From: Astragalus membranaceus
Lineage: Eukaryota > Streptophyta > Magnoliopsida > Fabales > Fabaceae
Length of the DNA: 64,000 nucleotides
Direction of reading: 5' to 3'
Assembly (NCBI GenBank): GCA_039519185.1
Contig: CM076846.1
Coordinates: forward strand, 110,084,442-110,148,441
Below the pieces are notes generated by a model that was given only the letters and a program-made list of their open reading frames with translations, was not told the DNA's origin and made no database searches. Below, one piece after another: positions 23,150 to 34,385 of the stretch; positions within the stretch are counted from its first letter, which is position 1; each line of letters begins with the position of its first letter. Made by a program: the position numbers and the translations under genes.

Positions 23150-23199
23150 GTTTGATTGATTAGGGATGCATGGAGTTCTTTGCTCTACCTTATTTATGT

Positions 23200-23574
23200 T
23201 TAATTGCACTTTTAGTCCCCCTATAATAACTCATCTACCATTTTGGTATTCCAAGTTTATTTTCCACGATTTTGGTCACCCTATCATTTCAGTTTGTAAA
23301 ATCCTTTCCCCTACCAAAACTAGTCAACCAATTGACTGGCGTGGTACTCACTTAAATGACGTGGCATGTTATATTTGATTGCCATATGAATTTTTTAATT
23401 AAAATAATATTTTTATTATAACAATTTGATTTTTAAAAATATTTTTATTATTTAAAAAACTGCTATATTAAAATTTTTACAAATTGGAATAATAGGAAGA
23501 CTCAAATCGTTGAAAAAAACTTGGAGGACTAAAATCGATGATAAGTATTATCGCAGGACCAAAAGTATAATTAA
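23200..23574. mobile_element. MITE-like foldback element, ends diverged
   Basis: Its ends are imperfect inverted repeats: 'ttaattgcacttttagtcc' (23200-23218) against 'ggaccaaaagtataattaa' (23556-23574). Similarity continues inward ('ccaagttt', 'cgattttggtc' type words). A target duplication could not be fixed. No coding capacity. Confidence 0.5.
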
Positions 23575-24076
23575 GCCTATTTTTTTAATAATTCTATTTA
23601 TGCTCGTTCTAGGATTAGTTCTTCTACCCGGAGGTATGTGTATAGTTTGAGAGAGGTCCTTAGTTCTATGCTGTATTGATGCATTTTGTTAGCTTGTTAT
23701 TTCTCATTGGTCGGAAATAGGTACTTTGTGTACACCAATTATGTTGTGTAGCATCCACTTGTTTAGATGTGATGAGAAATTCAATCAAAAAACACTAGAG
23801 GAGAATGAAGGCATTTCCTATTTATGTTGTCTTTGCCAAGTAAATAATATAATATTCTTGAGGTGTTGCTTTGCATTTTCCGCATCAAAGCATTCCGTAT
23901 TCAGGCAAAATCAACATGATTGAGGATAATGAATCTCTTGCATCTGTGAACAAGATTTGCGAATCATTTCTAGATTTTTAAACGCTCAAAATGATGAGAA
24001 CTCTTCCATAGTCGGTGCTGAGGGTAGTAATTTTTGCCTTGGTGTGTTCAGTTCTATTCCGTTTTTTTTAATAACT
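23575..24076. other. Intergenic DNA
   Basis: AT-rich, with no gene or repeat that I can support. A 65-codon frame at 23726-23923 has no recognisable features. Confidence 0.4.
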
Positions 24077-24085
24077 AAAATTTTA

Positions 24086-24401
24086 GGCTAAAGTGCTTCC
24101 GGGGTCCCTTATCTTTATTTAAAGTAATGATTTGGTCCTTTATCTTTTTTTTGTCCCAAATCAGTCCTTTATGTTTTAAATTTTTGACACTTAAATCATT
24201 TTCTGTCCCAAATCAGTCCTTTATGTTTCAAATTTTTAACACATAAATCCTTTTTTTTGACACATAAATTAGCACTATTAACGGAAAAGGATTTATGTGT
24301 CAAAAATTTGAAAGATAAAGGACTTATTTGGGACAAAAAAAACATAAAGGACTAATTCGTTACTTTAACTAAAGATAAGGGACCCGGGGAGCACTTTAGC
24401 C
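24086..24401. mobile_element. Mutator-like MITE with 9-bp target duplication
   Basis: The terminal inverted repeats begin GGCTAAAGTGCTTCCGGGG and end CCCGGGGAGCACTTTAGCC. Much of the 316-bp element folds back on itself and contains a doubled 'cccaaatcagtcctttatg' block. Both sides carry AAAATTTTA (24077-24085 and 24402-24410). Nine-base duplications are typical of Mutator-type transposition. It has no coding capacity and would need a transposase from elsewhere. Confidence 0.85.
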
Positions 24402-24532
24402 AAAATTTTAATTAGAACATAAGAACACCAGGTAGAAGTAGTACTAGGACCATGAAGGATAAGAAATGTGAAGGTATTATGAAAATTGGGGACCGAATTC
24501 ATTCAAAAATAGAAAAAAGAATGATGACTAAG

Positions 24533-24604
24533 TGTGTGTTTGGTTCTACGGTGGAGAGAATTGATTCTGACAGAATTGATTTTGTGATTTTAGTTAAAAG
24601 TGAG
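24533..24604. mobile_element. MITE, left part, split by the Tat retrotransposon
   Basis: It begins TGTGTGTTTGGTTCTACGG, the partner of the right terminus near 41503 (read in reverse: TGCATGTTTGGTTTGGCGG). The flanking CTAAG (24528-24532 and 41504-41508) is a likely 5-bp target duplication. The element is cut after 24604 by the Tat insertion. Confidence 0.65.
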
Positions 24605-24814
24605 TGTTAGCCTGTATTTTCGACAGGTTCAATTAAATGCAGTCAACGAGGTTTGACTTGCTAATTTCAAGAGAAAATGTGTTGATTTTGACAGTGAGAA
24701 GTTTTCCCAAGAAGGTTCGACGCAGTGCTTAACTTAGTGGAAATTGAAGAATTGAAGCCAATGGTTCGACGAGAAGAAAGTTAGTGATAGATCAGAAGTC
24801 AGGGGCTCGTTGTT

Positions 24815-24877
24815 GACATGGCAGTTATTGTGGTCAAAGACATGGCAGTTATTGTGGGCGAAGACATGGCAGTTACC
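24815..24877 (+). promoter_or_regulatory. 24-bp direct repeats upstream of the LTR TATA box
   Basis: Units start at 24815, 24839 and 24863 (the last is partial), each 'gacatggcagttattgtgg' plus 'tcgaa' or a variant. They lie 52-114 bp before the TATA box and are kept in the 3' LTR (40502, 40526, 40550). Their position suggests an upstream promoter element, by inference only. Confidence 0.55.
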
Positions 24878-24928
24878 ATTTTTTTAAATTCTACGTGCAG
24901 TTAGTTAGTTATTGTGTTTCCCTCCTTG

Positions 24929-24936
24929 TATAAATA
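24929..24936 (+). promoter_or_regulatory. TATA box of the 5' LTR promoter
   Basis: TATAAATA sits about 370 bp before the LTR end, and the same box occurs at 40621-40628 in the 3' LTR. Confidence 0.7.
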
Positions 24937-25311
24937 GTAGTTTTTCATAGGAAAAAGGTGTCACAAACTCACATACAAAATTCTAAAACTCAAACTTCCA
25001 ACATCACAGAAAAAACGAGTCAGAGAACAATGTATGAACTTATGCACCATTCTCTTTACAATTAATGCAATTTCACTTTTACTTTCTTAAGTTTTCTGCA
25101 TTTTATTTGTTTTCTCTTCTCCTCCTACTCAGAATTCTCCCTTCTAGAGATAACTTCAACAGTTATCTTCATACTTTCAAGTTTAAACTACAAGAACACT
25201 CATAATTTCTGGAAAAACTTTAACACAAATGTTCTTGGATTTTCTTGTTTATCCTGCAAGCAACATTAATTTGTAACTAGCGGTGTTTACCAAAAAACAC
25301 GGTAAACAAAT

Positions 25312-25329
25312 TGGCACGCCCAGTGGGAC
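25312..25329 (+). other. Primer-binding site of the Tat element
   Basis: TGGCACGCCCAGTGGGAC starts three bases after the LTR. The leading TGG matches a tRNA CCA end. The tRNA is not identified here, and the sequence differs from the primer site of the LARD element at 3020. Confidence 0.7.
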
Positions 25330-25376
25330 ATTTGTGCTAATTTTAAAGTTTTTTTCGTTGAAATCTTAATCTGTGC

Positions 25377-26456
25377 ATGTGTTTGAGGAGTGGTAAACAT
25401 CTTTCAAAGATGGCGCGCTCTAATGTAAGCAATACTTCTGCATCAATTGCACAAAGTTCACAAGAACAAGCGTCAGTTAGCGACGCTAACGCTACGGATG
25501 TCGTGGGAATAACTGCTTACATGCCTTCTTCAACAGTTATGGGCGTAACCGCTGTAACTGCTCCTGTAATTACTCCTGTGTCGATGATGACAACGGCAGC
25601 ATTGACACAAACTAACGCGATGGCTTCTGTGCCACCAATATTAGGACCAACAAGTTATTTAATGGCTAATCCAATGATTGGAAATATGCCATTTAATTTG
25701 CCTATGAATAGTAGGAGTTATCCATATGGCATGCCAACAGCCTTGATTACAGGCCATCAGACAAATTCGTCTATGTATGCAGACAATGTAATTCCAGGAT
25801 TTACGCCTACACATAGTTCATCAGAGAACATTTTTAGTCGAAATGTTCAACCTTCATTGACCACATCATCTTTGCTGGCATTAAGGCAACAAATGGATGA
25901 TTGTAATCATGATATGGTTAATATGTTAACACAACAAATTGGTACAGTGTTTAACCCTCTAATACAAAACACAAATAATAGTTACCAAATCTTAGCAACA
26001 CAAATGGGAAGAATTGCTGATTTCTTTGGCACTCCACCAGTGCATAACCAGCAAATTCCTCAAATTCAGAATGTTAGGCCTATTGAAATCCCCATAGAAA
26101 GGCTCAAGAATGCAGTTCCCATCAATCAAGGGAAACAACTTGTTGTCGAAGAGCCTGTTCCTGATGTTGTGTTAGTCAATAGGAACCAAAATGCTGATGA
26201 AGTGGTTAGGCAAGTCCAACAAAATAATGTTGGAATCCAAAACAATTTGGCTAACCTTGTCGAAAATATTCTAGCCCAAAATGGTCTTAATTTAGGCCTA
26301 CATAGGCCTAATTTTGTGTCACCCATTTCAGATTATATATTGCAAACAGAATTGCCTAGGGGATGAAAAACCCCTAAGTTCACAAAATTCGCTGGGGAAA
26401 CTAGCGAATCTACTGTCGAACACGTTTCTCGTTATGTAACTGAGGCTGGCGACCAG
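25377..26456 (+). pseudogene. Tat gag, N-terminal part
   Basis: The frame from 25377 (a second ATG at 25410 is equally possible) runs 329 codons. It is rich in Ser, Thr, Gln, Asn and Met, then gives the Tat gag-like ILQTELPRG. A TGA at 26364-26366 replaces the Trp usual in this family (TGG to TGA). Reading on in frame gives KTPKFTKFAGETSESTVEHV, again typical of the family, before the solo LTR cuts in. The conserved middle of gag is absent from both sides of the LTR, so part of gag was lost before that insertion. Confidence 0.8.
26452..26456. repeat. Target duplication ACCAG, left of solo LTR
   Basis: Repeated exactly at 28577-28581. Confidence 0.85.
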
Positions 26457-28576
26457 TGTAACATCCCTAATTTCGGTTAGTTTTGTTTTACGAAATTAAC
26501 TAGCGAATTGTTATTCGATAAAATAATAATTCAAGTCATGGACATGTTAAAAGCACGAAAGCAACATTTAGTTGCTAATCATGTGAATTAAGTATGATTG
26601 ATTGTGTTGAGTAGTTATAGGATGAGTTTAAGGGAGAATTAGTAGACAAAGGGAATTTTTGTATTTTCCCATCCTTAAGTGACACCCCCAGTTGAAACCA
26701 CAACACAACCCATAATCCCATTTTCAGAAAATTCAGAACAAGAGAAATAGAGAGAGGGGGAGTGAGACGCGAGGGAGAGAGGAGAAGAAGAAGAGTGACA
26801 ACTTCATCAATCCTTGGTGCATGTAAGATTTTATACCATCAACTTTCTCCATTTTTCTTGCTCTTTCCATAGATACTAAATTCATGCACTCATTCTTCAT
26901 CTTTACCCTTCTACCATTATCAAGCTTCAAAGCTCAACTTGACAAAAAGATGGAGTTCTAAGCATCTTGGAGCCTTGCATGTCCAAATTGAGGCTAGTTT
27001 AGGGTATAACTGAGAATTTCATTGTTGATTGAGGTATATTTGAGGGAGGTTCAGTAGCTAGAGGCATTGAAGTTCATTTGGAGTGATTTCGTGGCTGTGG
27101 GAGCGAGAGGAGTCGTACGGGGATTGTTCGTGTGGTTACCGTGTTAAGTGTGTTCCGTTGAATCTCGATTGATTGCGAATTCGTCAAAACGGTGAGTTCT
27201 ACTCACGCTTAGGATCATTTTGTATTTCTGAAATGATTATTATGTTACCGGTTTTGAAGTGTACTTCGTTTCGAAAGTTTTAAGAGTCGAAAACCGTTTT
27301 CGGAAAAATAACGTTTTACGGTTTTTATCGGATTTTATATGTGATTGTATGGATTGGAATATTGCCTGTTATTGTTTGTGTTTTCGTTGGATTTTGATCG
27401 GAATACGGATTGGACTCGAACGGAATTGCGAAAATGAGAAAAGCGGAACGCAAAATGTTTTTAAAAGAAGGTCCAGTGCGCACGGGTCGTGCGCCTAGGG
27501 CACACGGACCGTGCGTGAGCTTCTGTCACCGGACACCGAATTCTCGTTTCATCGCTCCTTTCGATTCCAAGCCTCTTCTAATCTCCTTTCCAACCCTTTG
27601 TGATGATTTTTCACTTTTAAGACATCGTTTTTGACATGATCAAAGATGGTTTTGAAATTTTCTCTCAAACCTATGAATGTTTCGAAAACCGAAAGATAGT
27701 ACACGTGAGTGGACAAGGGCGAGGTTTCAAGTTATGGAACTATATGTTCGGTCAAGTTTATGTTTATGTATTAACATGAATGGCAGGTAATAAAAAGGGA
27801 TGAATAAACATTTTCATCAAAGATTGTTAAGGTTCAAATATATATAAATTATATTGAATACAATAGACGGCCCAATGCGGGTGGATATATAAATTATATC
27901 AAAAGGATGGGTGACGACCCAGTAGATTAGTATACTAGGGGAGGGGAAGTCATGTGCCCCAGAACCTAGACCTCAGAGGTTTGAAGCTAGTGTAAGCTAG
28001 TGGAGAGGTTCGAAGGCAAAGTCAGAGCTTTTTCCGGAGATGTACTATGGCATGAAAGGAAAAGACATATGCACGTGGGCCCTTTATGGACTACGATTAA
28101 AAGAAAAAGAAATAAAAGGACCGAGAGTTATTGCAGGGGTTACGGTAGGACTCACTGAGATAATGTTTATCTCACTCTTTATATGTTGTTGTTTTACAGA
28201 GAAACAGGGAAAGAAGAAACCAACGAGGCACGAATAGGAGCCGTGCTAGAGGAGAAGTTAGAAGATTTGGTTCTTTTACCTTTGATATTGAGTTCCCTTG
28301 TTGTCTTTGTAACTCGATAGTATGACTTGAATTTATTTAAGTTATGTAATCGTTTCCGCTTTTTCTTGTGATGGTATTGAACACTAGGTTATGAGAATAT
28401 TGAAATATATGGAACCTATATGGTTTTTAATTAAGTTATGAAGGTTAAGACTGTTGATGTTAATCATCGAGAAAAATTTTAGTTGTGTTTAATACCTAGA
28501 CAGGAAATATTACTCTGATGTATGCCATTTCGTGCATCTTAGCATTTCTATTTGATAGAAATATTAGGGTGTTACA
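26457..28576 (+). mobile_element. Chromovirus-type solo LTR inserted in Tat gag
   Basis: The 2120-bp insert runs from TGTAACATCCC to GGGTGTTACA with a 5-bp duplication ACCAG on both sides and no internal region, so it is a solo LTR left by recombination. It shares with the other chromovirus LTRs the palindrome 'gtgagttctactcac' (27192-27206), the GC-rich hairpin zone near 27475-27515, the TGAGATAA..TTATCTCA hairpin (28156-28174) and 'gttttacagagaaacaggg'. Small open frames inside are not genes. Confidence 0.9.
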
Positions 28577-28581
28577 ACCAG
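28577..28581. repeat. Target duplication ACCAG, right of solo LTR
   Basis: Exact copy of 26452-26456. Confidence 0.85.
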
Positions 28582-30037
28582 GAATTTTGACATATCGTAT
28601 GAGGATGTCGAAGAAGAGGTTAATATTGCAGAATTAAAACCTGGGCCTCCTTATACATGTAAAGTGTTAAACCATCAGATGGGAAAAATCCTGTCGAGCC
28701 TAAAAATGATAAGTTTGTTACAAAAACTTACACCTTTGATGTTTCTAAATGTGATGAAATATTTGATCTTTTAGTTACTGATGGTCAAATTTTGGTGCCT
28801 AAAGGCCTGAAAATACCACCATTGGAACAAAGAAAGAAAAGGGGTTTTTGTAAATTCCATAACTTTTGTAGGTCATAAAACTTCTCGTTGTGTTATTTTC
28901 AGGGATTTGGTCCAGAAAGCTCTCAATGAAGGTAGGATGAAATTTGGTGACAAATTAAAGCCTCCAATGCAAATCGACAACTGATCCTCTTCCAACAGCA
29001 GAGGCAATGTATGCTGAAGTCGACATCATGGTTGTCGAAGCCACTGGAGTTATTGTTGGAAATGATAATTTGACAAAAGATACTGAAGTTTCTAAGACTA
29101 ATGTCGAAATGGTCACTGAAGACCAATATGCTGAGAAAATGAAAGTTTCTTACCCAAAAGCAGAAGAGGAATTAATTGATTTCCTTAATCGTTGCAAGAT
29201 AAGCAACACAGAAGTGATGCTATGTTCAAGATGCAGTTCTGTTTTTGACAAAGAGGCTGCAAAGAGCCTTGAAGGTTATCAACCTCAATTGAAGCGGAAA
29301 GGAAAATGGGTCGACAAAAGGCCAAAGTTCAGTTTCAACAAAAGAGGGATACCATACAAAGTTACTTCGACAAAGCATACTCAGAAAGAGCAACTTAAGA
29401 CTTATGTTCATCAACAAAGTCTCCTGTAGAGAAATGGGTGCACTCCGGAGGAAAGAATACTGGATACTTACCCGTGAATTCTGGTGGGAAAAGTGTTAGG
29501 TATCAACCAAAACCCATAAAAATGGTCAAGGGCAGCAACAGTACTACTGGCCAAAACAAGGCACTTGAATCTAACAAGTATGCCTATAACAACAATTACA
29601 AGGGGAAGAATCCCATTGCTAGAACTCAATGGCGCAGACACCAACGCCAAAAGAAAGCTATTGGTGCAGGGCAAGTAGAGAGTTCTAACAAAAAACAAGG
29701 TAAGCAAGTGGCTGTCAAAGTGGCTAGAAATCCAGCTACTGAGAGGATATTTCCTCCACTCTCAGCAATCAAAGAAGGCTTTGACTTAGACGAAGAAATG
29801 GAGTCTGATTTTGCTGATTCTGGGTCGGAATTTGATGTCTTATGCAATGTGGTCTCAATTCTACCAATTGAGTATGATGTAGTTTTCGAAGTGAATGATG
29901 TCGAGGAAGATTTCGACAAAGAGACTACTTATAAACCAATTTGTTACTATGTGCTGAAGAATGGTTGTGTCGAAGAACAACATGCTGTATTTGAGAAACC
30001 AGATTGTGGAATGATGAACCATCTCAAACTAACGTGA
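28582..30037 (+). pseudogene. Tat gag C-terminal part and gag-pol spacer, frameshifted
   Basis: Family-like sequence continues after the solo LTR: AELKPGPPYTCKVLN, then in a shifted frame PVEPKNDKFVTKTYTFDVSK and KGLKIPPLEQRKKRGFCKFH, then after a second one-base shift HKTSRCVIFRDLVQKALNEG. Longer open frames follow at 29007-29429 and 29438-30037; the latter is an acidic linker leading into the protease. At least two single-base indels and one stop break the reading frame. Confidence 0.75.
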
Positions 30038-30501
30038 CACCTATGTTGTTGACACCTATGTTGACACCTATGTTGTTCATTCAAGCTAAAGTGAACAACA
30101 TAGGTGTCAACAAGATTTTGGTCGACGATGGTGCTGCTGTAAACTTGATGCCACAACATTTGTTGAGGAAAATTGGTAAATGTGATATTGATTTGAGGCC
30201 ACACAACGTGGTACTCACAAATTATGAAGGCAAAACTGGCTACTCACTTGGGGTCATTGAAGTCGAGTTAGCTGTGGGTAGCATCAAAAGATCAACATTG
30301 TTTCTTGTAGTTCCTTCTAAGGATAACTACAACATGTTGCTAGGAAGAGAGTGGATACATGGCGTGGGGCAAATTCCATCAACAGTTCACCAAAGGCTCA
30401 TTATTTGGAGAGAAGACGGCTTGGTCGAAAACATTGAAGGTGATCAGAGTTACTTCAAAGCGGAGGTAAATACTATCACTAAGAAAAATTTTGACAAATA
30501 A
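30004..30501 (+). pseudogene. Tat aspartic protease
   Basis: The frame encodes a retropepsin: KVNNIGVNKILVDDGAAVNL carries the active-site Asp (here D-D-G where the family has D-G-G or D-S-G). Then come ALGVIEVELAVG-like strands and the flap-side LLGREWIHGVG, typical of Tat proteases. The N-terminus is disturbed by a tandem and inverted insertion at 30036-30108. It would release Gag and Pol proteins from the polyprotein. It overlaps the previous frame and is followed by a TAA at about 30499. Confidence 0.75.
30036..30108 (+). repeat. Short tandem copies with an inverted source
   Basis: 'gacacctatgttgtt' at 30036-30050 and 30063-30077, with a shortened copy at 30051-30062, is the reverse complement of the coding stretch 'aacaacataggtgtc' at 30094-30108. 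It looks like a templated insertion copied backwards from the neighbouring protease sequence. Confidence 0.8.
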
Positions 30502-30644
30502 TTGGCGAACATTGCGCCATGTTCTTCTTCTGATCTTGGTTATGTACACCAAGCTAATGTGTTTTCCTCAGTTACTCTTTACCCAAACTATGGATTTATT
30601 TGGGAGAGGGAGGTTATGGATGAGGATAATCACCCAAGAGGCTT

Positions 30645-32679
30645 TTGCAAGCCTACTGGGTGGGATGCACCATAAATAGTGTATTTATGTCTAAGCCCAA
30701 TGCATGGGATAGGATTTCAGCATATGTGGCCGAAAACAAAGAAAAAGCGGCTTTGGAAGCCGAGTTACAACAACAAATGGTTGCTGAAGCCAGTGACAGT
30801 AATAGTAAGGATGACTTGGTCGAAGACCAAAGACTTGATTGTGTATATGATGATGAGCCTTTAGGCTTTGAAAAGGACCCAATGGGTTCGACCAAGAAAA
30901 TACAAGCACGAGATCCCTTGGAAGAAATTGACTTGGGAGATGGCTCTGTAAAAAGGCCAACATATATTAGTGCAAAGATTGACAAAGCTTTCAGGGTGCA
31001 AACTGTCGAACTTTTGAAGGAATTTAAAGACTGTTTTGCTTGGGACTACAATGAGATGCCAGATTTGAGTCGAGAAGTAGTGGAATTGAAGCTGCCTATA
31101 CGACCAGAAAAGAAGCCAGTGAAGCAGATACCAAGAAGATTTGCACCACAAATTCTGTCGAAGATTAAAGCAGAAATGGAAAGACTACTCAAGAGCAAGT
31201 TCATCCGAACTTCCAGGTATGTGGATTGGTTAGCATATATAGTTCCTGTTATTAAGAAAAATGGAACTCTTAGAGTTTTCATGGATTTCAGGGATTTAAA
31301 TAATGCTACACCCAAAGATCAATACCCTATGCCTGTGGCAGAAATGCTTGTTGATTCAGCAGCAGGCTTTGAATATTTAAGTACGCTTGATGGTTATTCT
31401 GGTTATAACCAAATTTTTATTGCTAAAGAAGATGTATCAAAAACAGCATTTCGATGTCCAGGGGAATTAGGTGTTTATGAATGGGTGGTGATGCCTTTTG
31501 GCTTAAAAACTACTGGTGCTACATATCAAAGAGCTATGAATTCTATGTTTCATGATTTTATAGAAAATTTTATGCAAGTGTACATAGATGACATAGTTGT
31601 TAAGTCTTCATCAAAAAGTGGTCATTTAGACCATCTTCGACAATCATTTGAAAGAATGAGAAAATATGGCTTGAAAATGAATCCACTTAAATGTGCCTTC
31701 TGTGTACGTGCAGGTGACTTTTTAGGATTTGTTGTACACAAAAAAGGCATTGAAATAAATCAAAACAAGACAAAGGCAATTTTAGAGACGAAAGCTCCTT
31801 TGACAAAGAAAGAATTGCAGTCGTTACTAGGAAAAATCAATTTCCTTAGAAGGTTCATTTCAAACCTAAGTGGCAAGAAACAAGTTTTTTCGCCATTACT
31901 TCGACTGAAGAAAGAAGATGTGTTTAGGTGGGATCCAGAACACCAAAAAGCTTTCGACGAGATCAAGGGCTATTTGATGAATCCTCCTATTTTGTTACCT
32001 CCTATTAGAAATAATGTAATGAAATTGTATGTAGCAGCATCAAAATTGTCAATAGGTAGCATGTTAGCACATGAAGATGAAAATGGTGTCGAAAGAGCCA
32101 TTTATTACCTCAGTAGAGTTTTAAATGATGCTGAAACTAGGTATCATCCAATAGAAAAGTTGTGCCTATGCTTGTATTTCTCTTGTACAAAATTAAAGCA
32201 ATATATAAAGCCTATTGATGTGTATGTTTACTCACATCTTGATATTATTAAACGAATGCTGTCGAAACCAATATTACATAGTAGAATCGGTAAATGGGCT
32301 TTAGCGCTTTCTGAGTAATCACTAACTTATCAGCCTTTAAAAGCTATTAAAGGCCAAATTGTGGCGGATTTTATCGTCGATCACTCATTGGTCGAGATCC
32401 CATTAAATTTGGTGGATATTCAGCCATGGAAGTTATACTTCGACGGTTCTAGCCATAAAAATGGCTCTGGAATTGGAATTCTCACAGTTTCTCCAACAAA
32501 ATACCAACGAAGTATAAGTATAAGATCGAAGGTTTTTGCACCAATAATGAGGCTGAATATGAAGCCTTGGTAGCAGGACTTGAGATTTTGCTAGACTTGG
32601 GGGCAAAACATGTCGAAATTAAGGGCGATTCTGAATTAGTTGTGAAGCAGTTAACTAAAGAGTATTAATGCATTAGGGA
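30645..32679 (+). pseudogene. Tat reverse transcriptase and RNase H
   Basis: A 557-codon frame holds a leader, then RT: the fingers (WLAYIVPVIKKNGTLRVFMD, FRDLNNATPKDQYPMP), the palm with catalytic YIDD (MQVYIDDIVV, near 31580) and the thumb (GKINFLRRFISNL). The retroviral-type RNase H follows (LYVAASKLSIGSML, then the HPIEKLCL region). A TAA at 32316-32318 interrupts just before SLTYQPLKAIKGQIVADFIV, which continues in the same frame from 32319. RT and RNase H copy the element's RNA into DNA in virus-like particles. The catalytic residues are still present, so the frame decayed late. Confidence 0.85.
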
Positions 32680-32890
32680 AAATCTAATAGTGTATTTTGT
32701 TGCTGCCAATGCTTTGTTAAAACGTTTTAACAGTGTTAACATAAAGCATGTGCCTCGAATTGACAATCAAAAGGCAAATGATTTGGCACAGATTGCTTCA
32801 GGCTATAGAGTCTCGAAAGAAAAATTAGAAGAACTAATAGAAATAAAAGAGAGACTAATTTCGACAGATTATCCTTTAAATGAATTGTCA
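32361..32890 (+). pseudogene. Second (plant-type) RNase H of the Tat lineage
   Basis: KLYFDGSSHKNGSGIGI gives the first catalytic Asp. After a one-base shift near 32505, NNEAEYEALVAGLEILLDLG gives the Glu and EIKGDSELVVKQLTKEY the next Asp. A TAA at about 32666 and then VNIKHVPRIDNQKANDLAQI follow. A second RNase H of this type behind the retroviral one is a known hallmark of Tat elements. It is broken by one frameshift and one stop. Confidence 0.8.
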
Positions 32891-32902
32891 ACGCCAAAAC
32901 AT

Positions 32903-32917
32903 GGGGGGGGGGGGGGG
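32903..32917 (+). repeat. Run of 15 G in the pol reading frame
   Basis: A 15-base G tract sits between RNase H and integrase. The frames on its two sides differ, so slippage (biological or in sequencing) changed the frame here. Confidence 0.9.
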
Positions 32918-32991
32918 CAGAGGAAGTATTATCACCTCCAATTACTGCAAATGAAAATTTTCAGCATTTTGAAGTTTTTGCCACTGACAAT

Positions 32992-34275
32992 ATGTCGAAT
33001 GATGATTGGCAAAAGCAAATTGTTGAATACTTGGAAAATCCAACAGGAATAACGAATAGGAAAACCAAGTATAGAGCCTTAAGTTATGTGATTATTGGAA
33101 ATGAATTGTTCAAAAAAACTCCTGAAGGAGTTTTGCTTAAATGTCTTAGTGAAAGTGAGGCATATTTAGCAATATCCAATACTCATAGTGGAGCCTGTGG
33201 ATCTCATCAAGCAGGTCATAAAATGAAATGGCTCTTGTTTCGACAAGGGGTGTAGTGGCCAACTATGTTAAAAGGCTGCGTAGAATTTGCTAAAGGTTGC
33301 CAAGAATGTCAAAAGCATGCAGGGGTGCAACATGTACCTTCAAGTGAGTTACATTCGATAGTAAAACCTTGGCCATTTAGAGGTTGGGCCTTGGATTTAA
33401 TTTGCGAGATTAAGCCAACTTGGTCGGAGGGCCATCATTACATATTAGTTGGGATAGATTATTTTACTAAGTGGGTAGAAGCTATTCCCTTACCTAGTGT
33501 TAATCAAGAGGCAGTGATTAATTTCATTCAAAACCATATTTTGTATAGGTTTGGGATTCCAAAAACCATTACTACAGACCAAGGTTCAGTGTTTATTGGT
33601 CAAAAAATGGAAGAATTTGACTCTGAGAATGGTTTCAAATTATTAAGTTCGACGTCATATTATGCACAAGCAAATGGTCAAGTCGAAGCAGCCAATAAAA
33701 TCATCATTAGCTTGATCAAAAAACATATTGGGCAGAAGCCTAGGAATTGGCATAAGACTCTTAGTCAAGTGTTATGGGCTTGTCGAAATTCTCCTAGAGA
33801 GTCAATTATTACTACTCCTTTTAAGCTTTCATTTGGACATGATGCAGTGTTGCCAGTCGAAATTTGTTTACAATCAACCAAAAATCAAAGACAGTTTGAA
33901 ATTCCATCTGATCATTATTGGAATATGATGTTAGACGAATTGGTGGACTTAGACGAAGAAAGATTAACTGCGTTAGATGTTCTTACAAGGCAAAAAGAAA
34001 GAGTGGCCAAAGCCTATAATAAGAAGGTTAAGTCGAAAACCTTCATTTTGAGAGACTTAGTTTGGAAAGTTATTTTACCTATGGACAAGAAAGATAGGGT
34101 CTTAGGTAAATGGTCACCAAATTGGGAAAGCCCATTTAAAATTTTACAAGTATTTTCAAACGGTGCTTACGAAGTCGAAGAATTAGGCGCTGATAATCGA
34201 ATTTTGCGTATAAATGGCAAGTATTTAAAAAGATATGAGCCAATATTGCAGGAAATTAGAATAACGCAAGGTTAA
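32992..34275 (+). pseudogene. Tat integrase with one in-frame stop
   Basis: The frame from 32992 carries a zinc-binding HHCC region (HSGACGSHQAGH, then CVEFAKGCQECQKH). A TAG at 33253-33255 lies inside it, in place of the Tyr usual before W-P. The core shows the catalytic D, D, E in WALDLICEI (33390), TTDQGSVF (33578) and GQVEAANK (33686), and the C-terminal part ends at 34275. Integrase would insert the cDNA with a 5-bp duplication, as seen at the ends of this element. The antisense gene ends 110 bp downstream on the other strand. Confidence 0.85.
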
Positions 34276-34385
34276 GAAGTAACGAAGAAACATAAATATG
34301 GCATGTCAAAATTTTGAATGCCAAAGAACATTGTCGAAGTACAAAGTGGATTAAAAAAAATTTCAAAAACAAGGAAAACTGAAAT

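Larger units (their letters stand above)
24605..25308 (+). repeat. Tat element 5' LTR
   Basis: It starts TGTTAGCCTG and ends CGGTAAACA. It contains a three-copy 24-bp repeat, a TATA box and a polyadenylation-rich downstream part. It matches 40292-40999 along its whole length. Confidence 0.9.
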
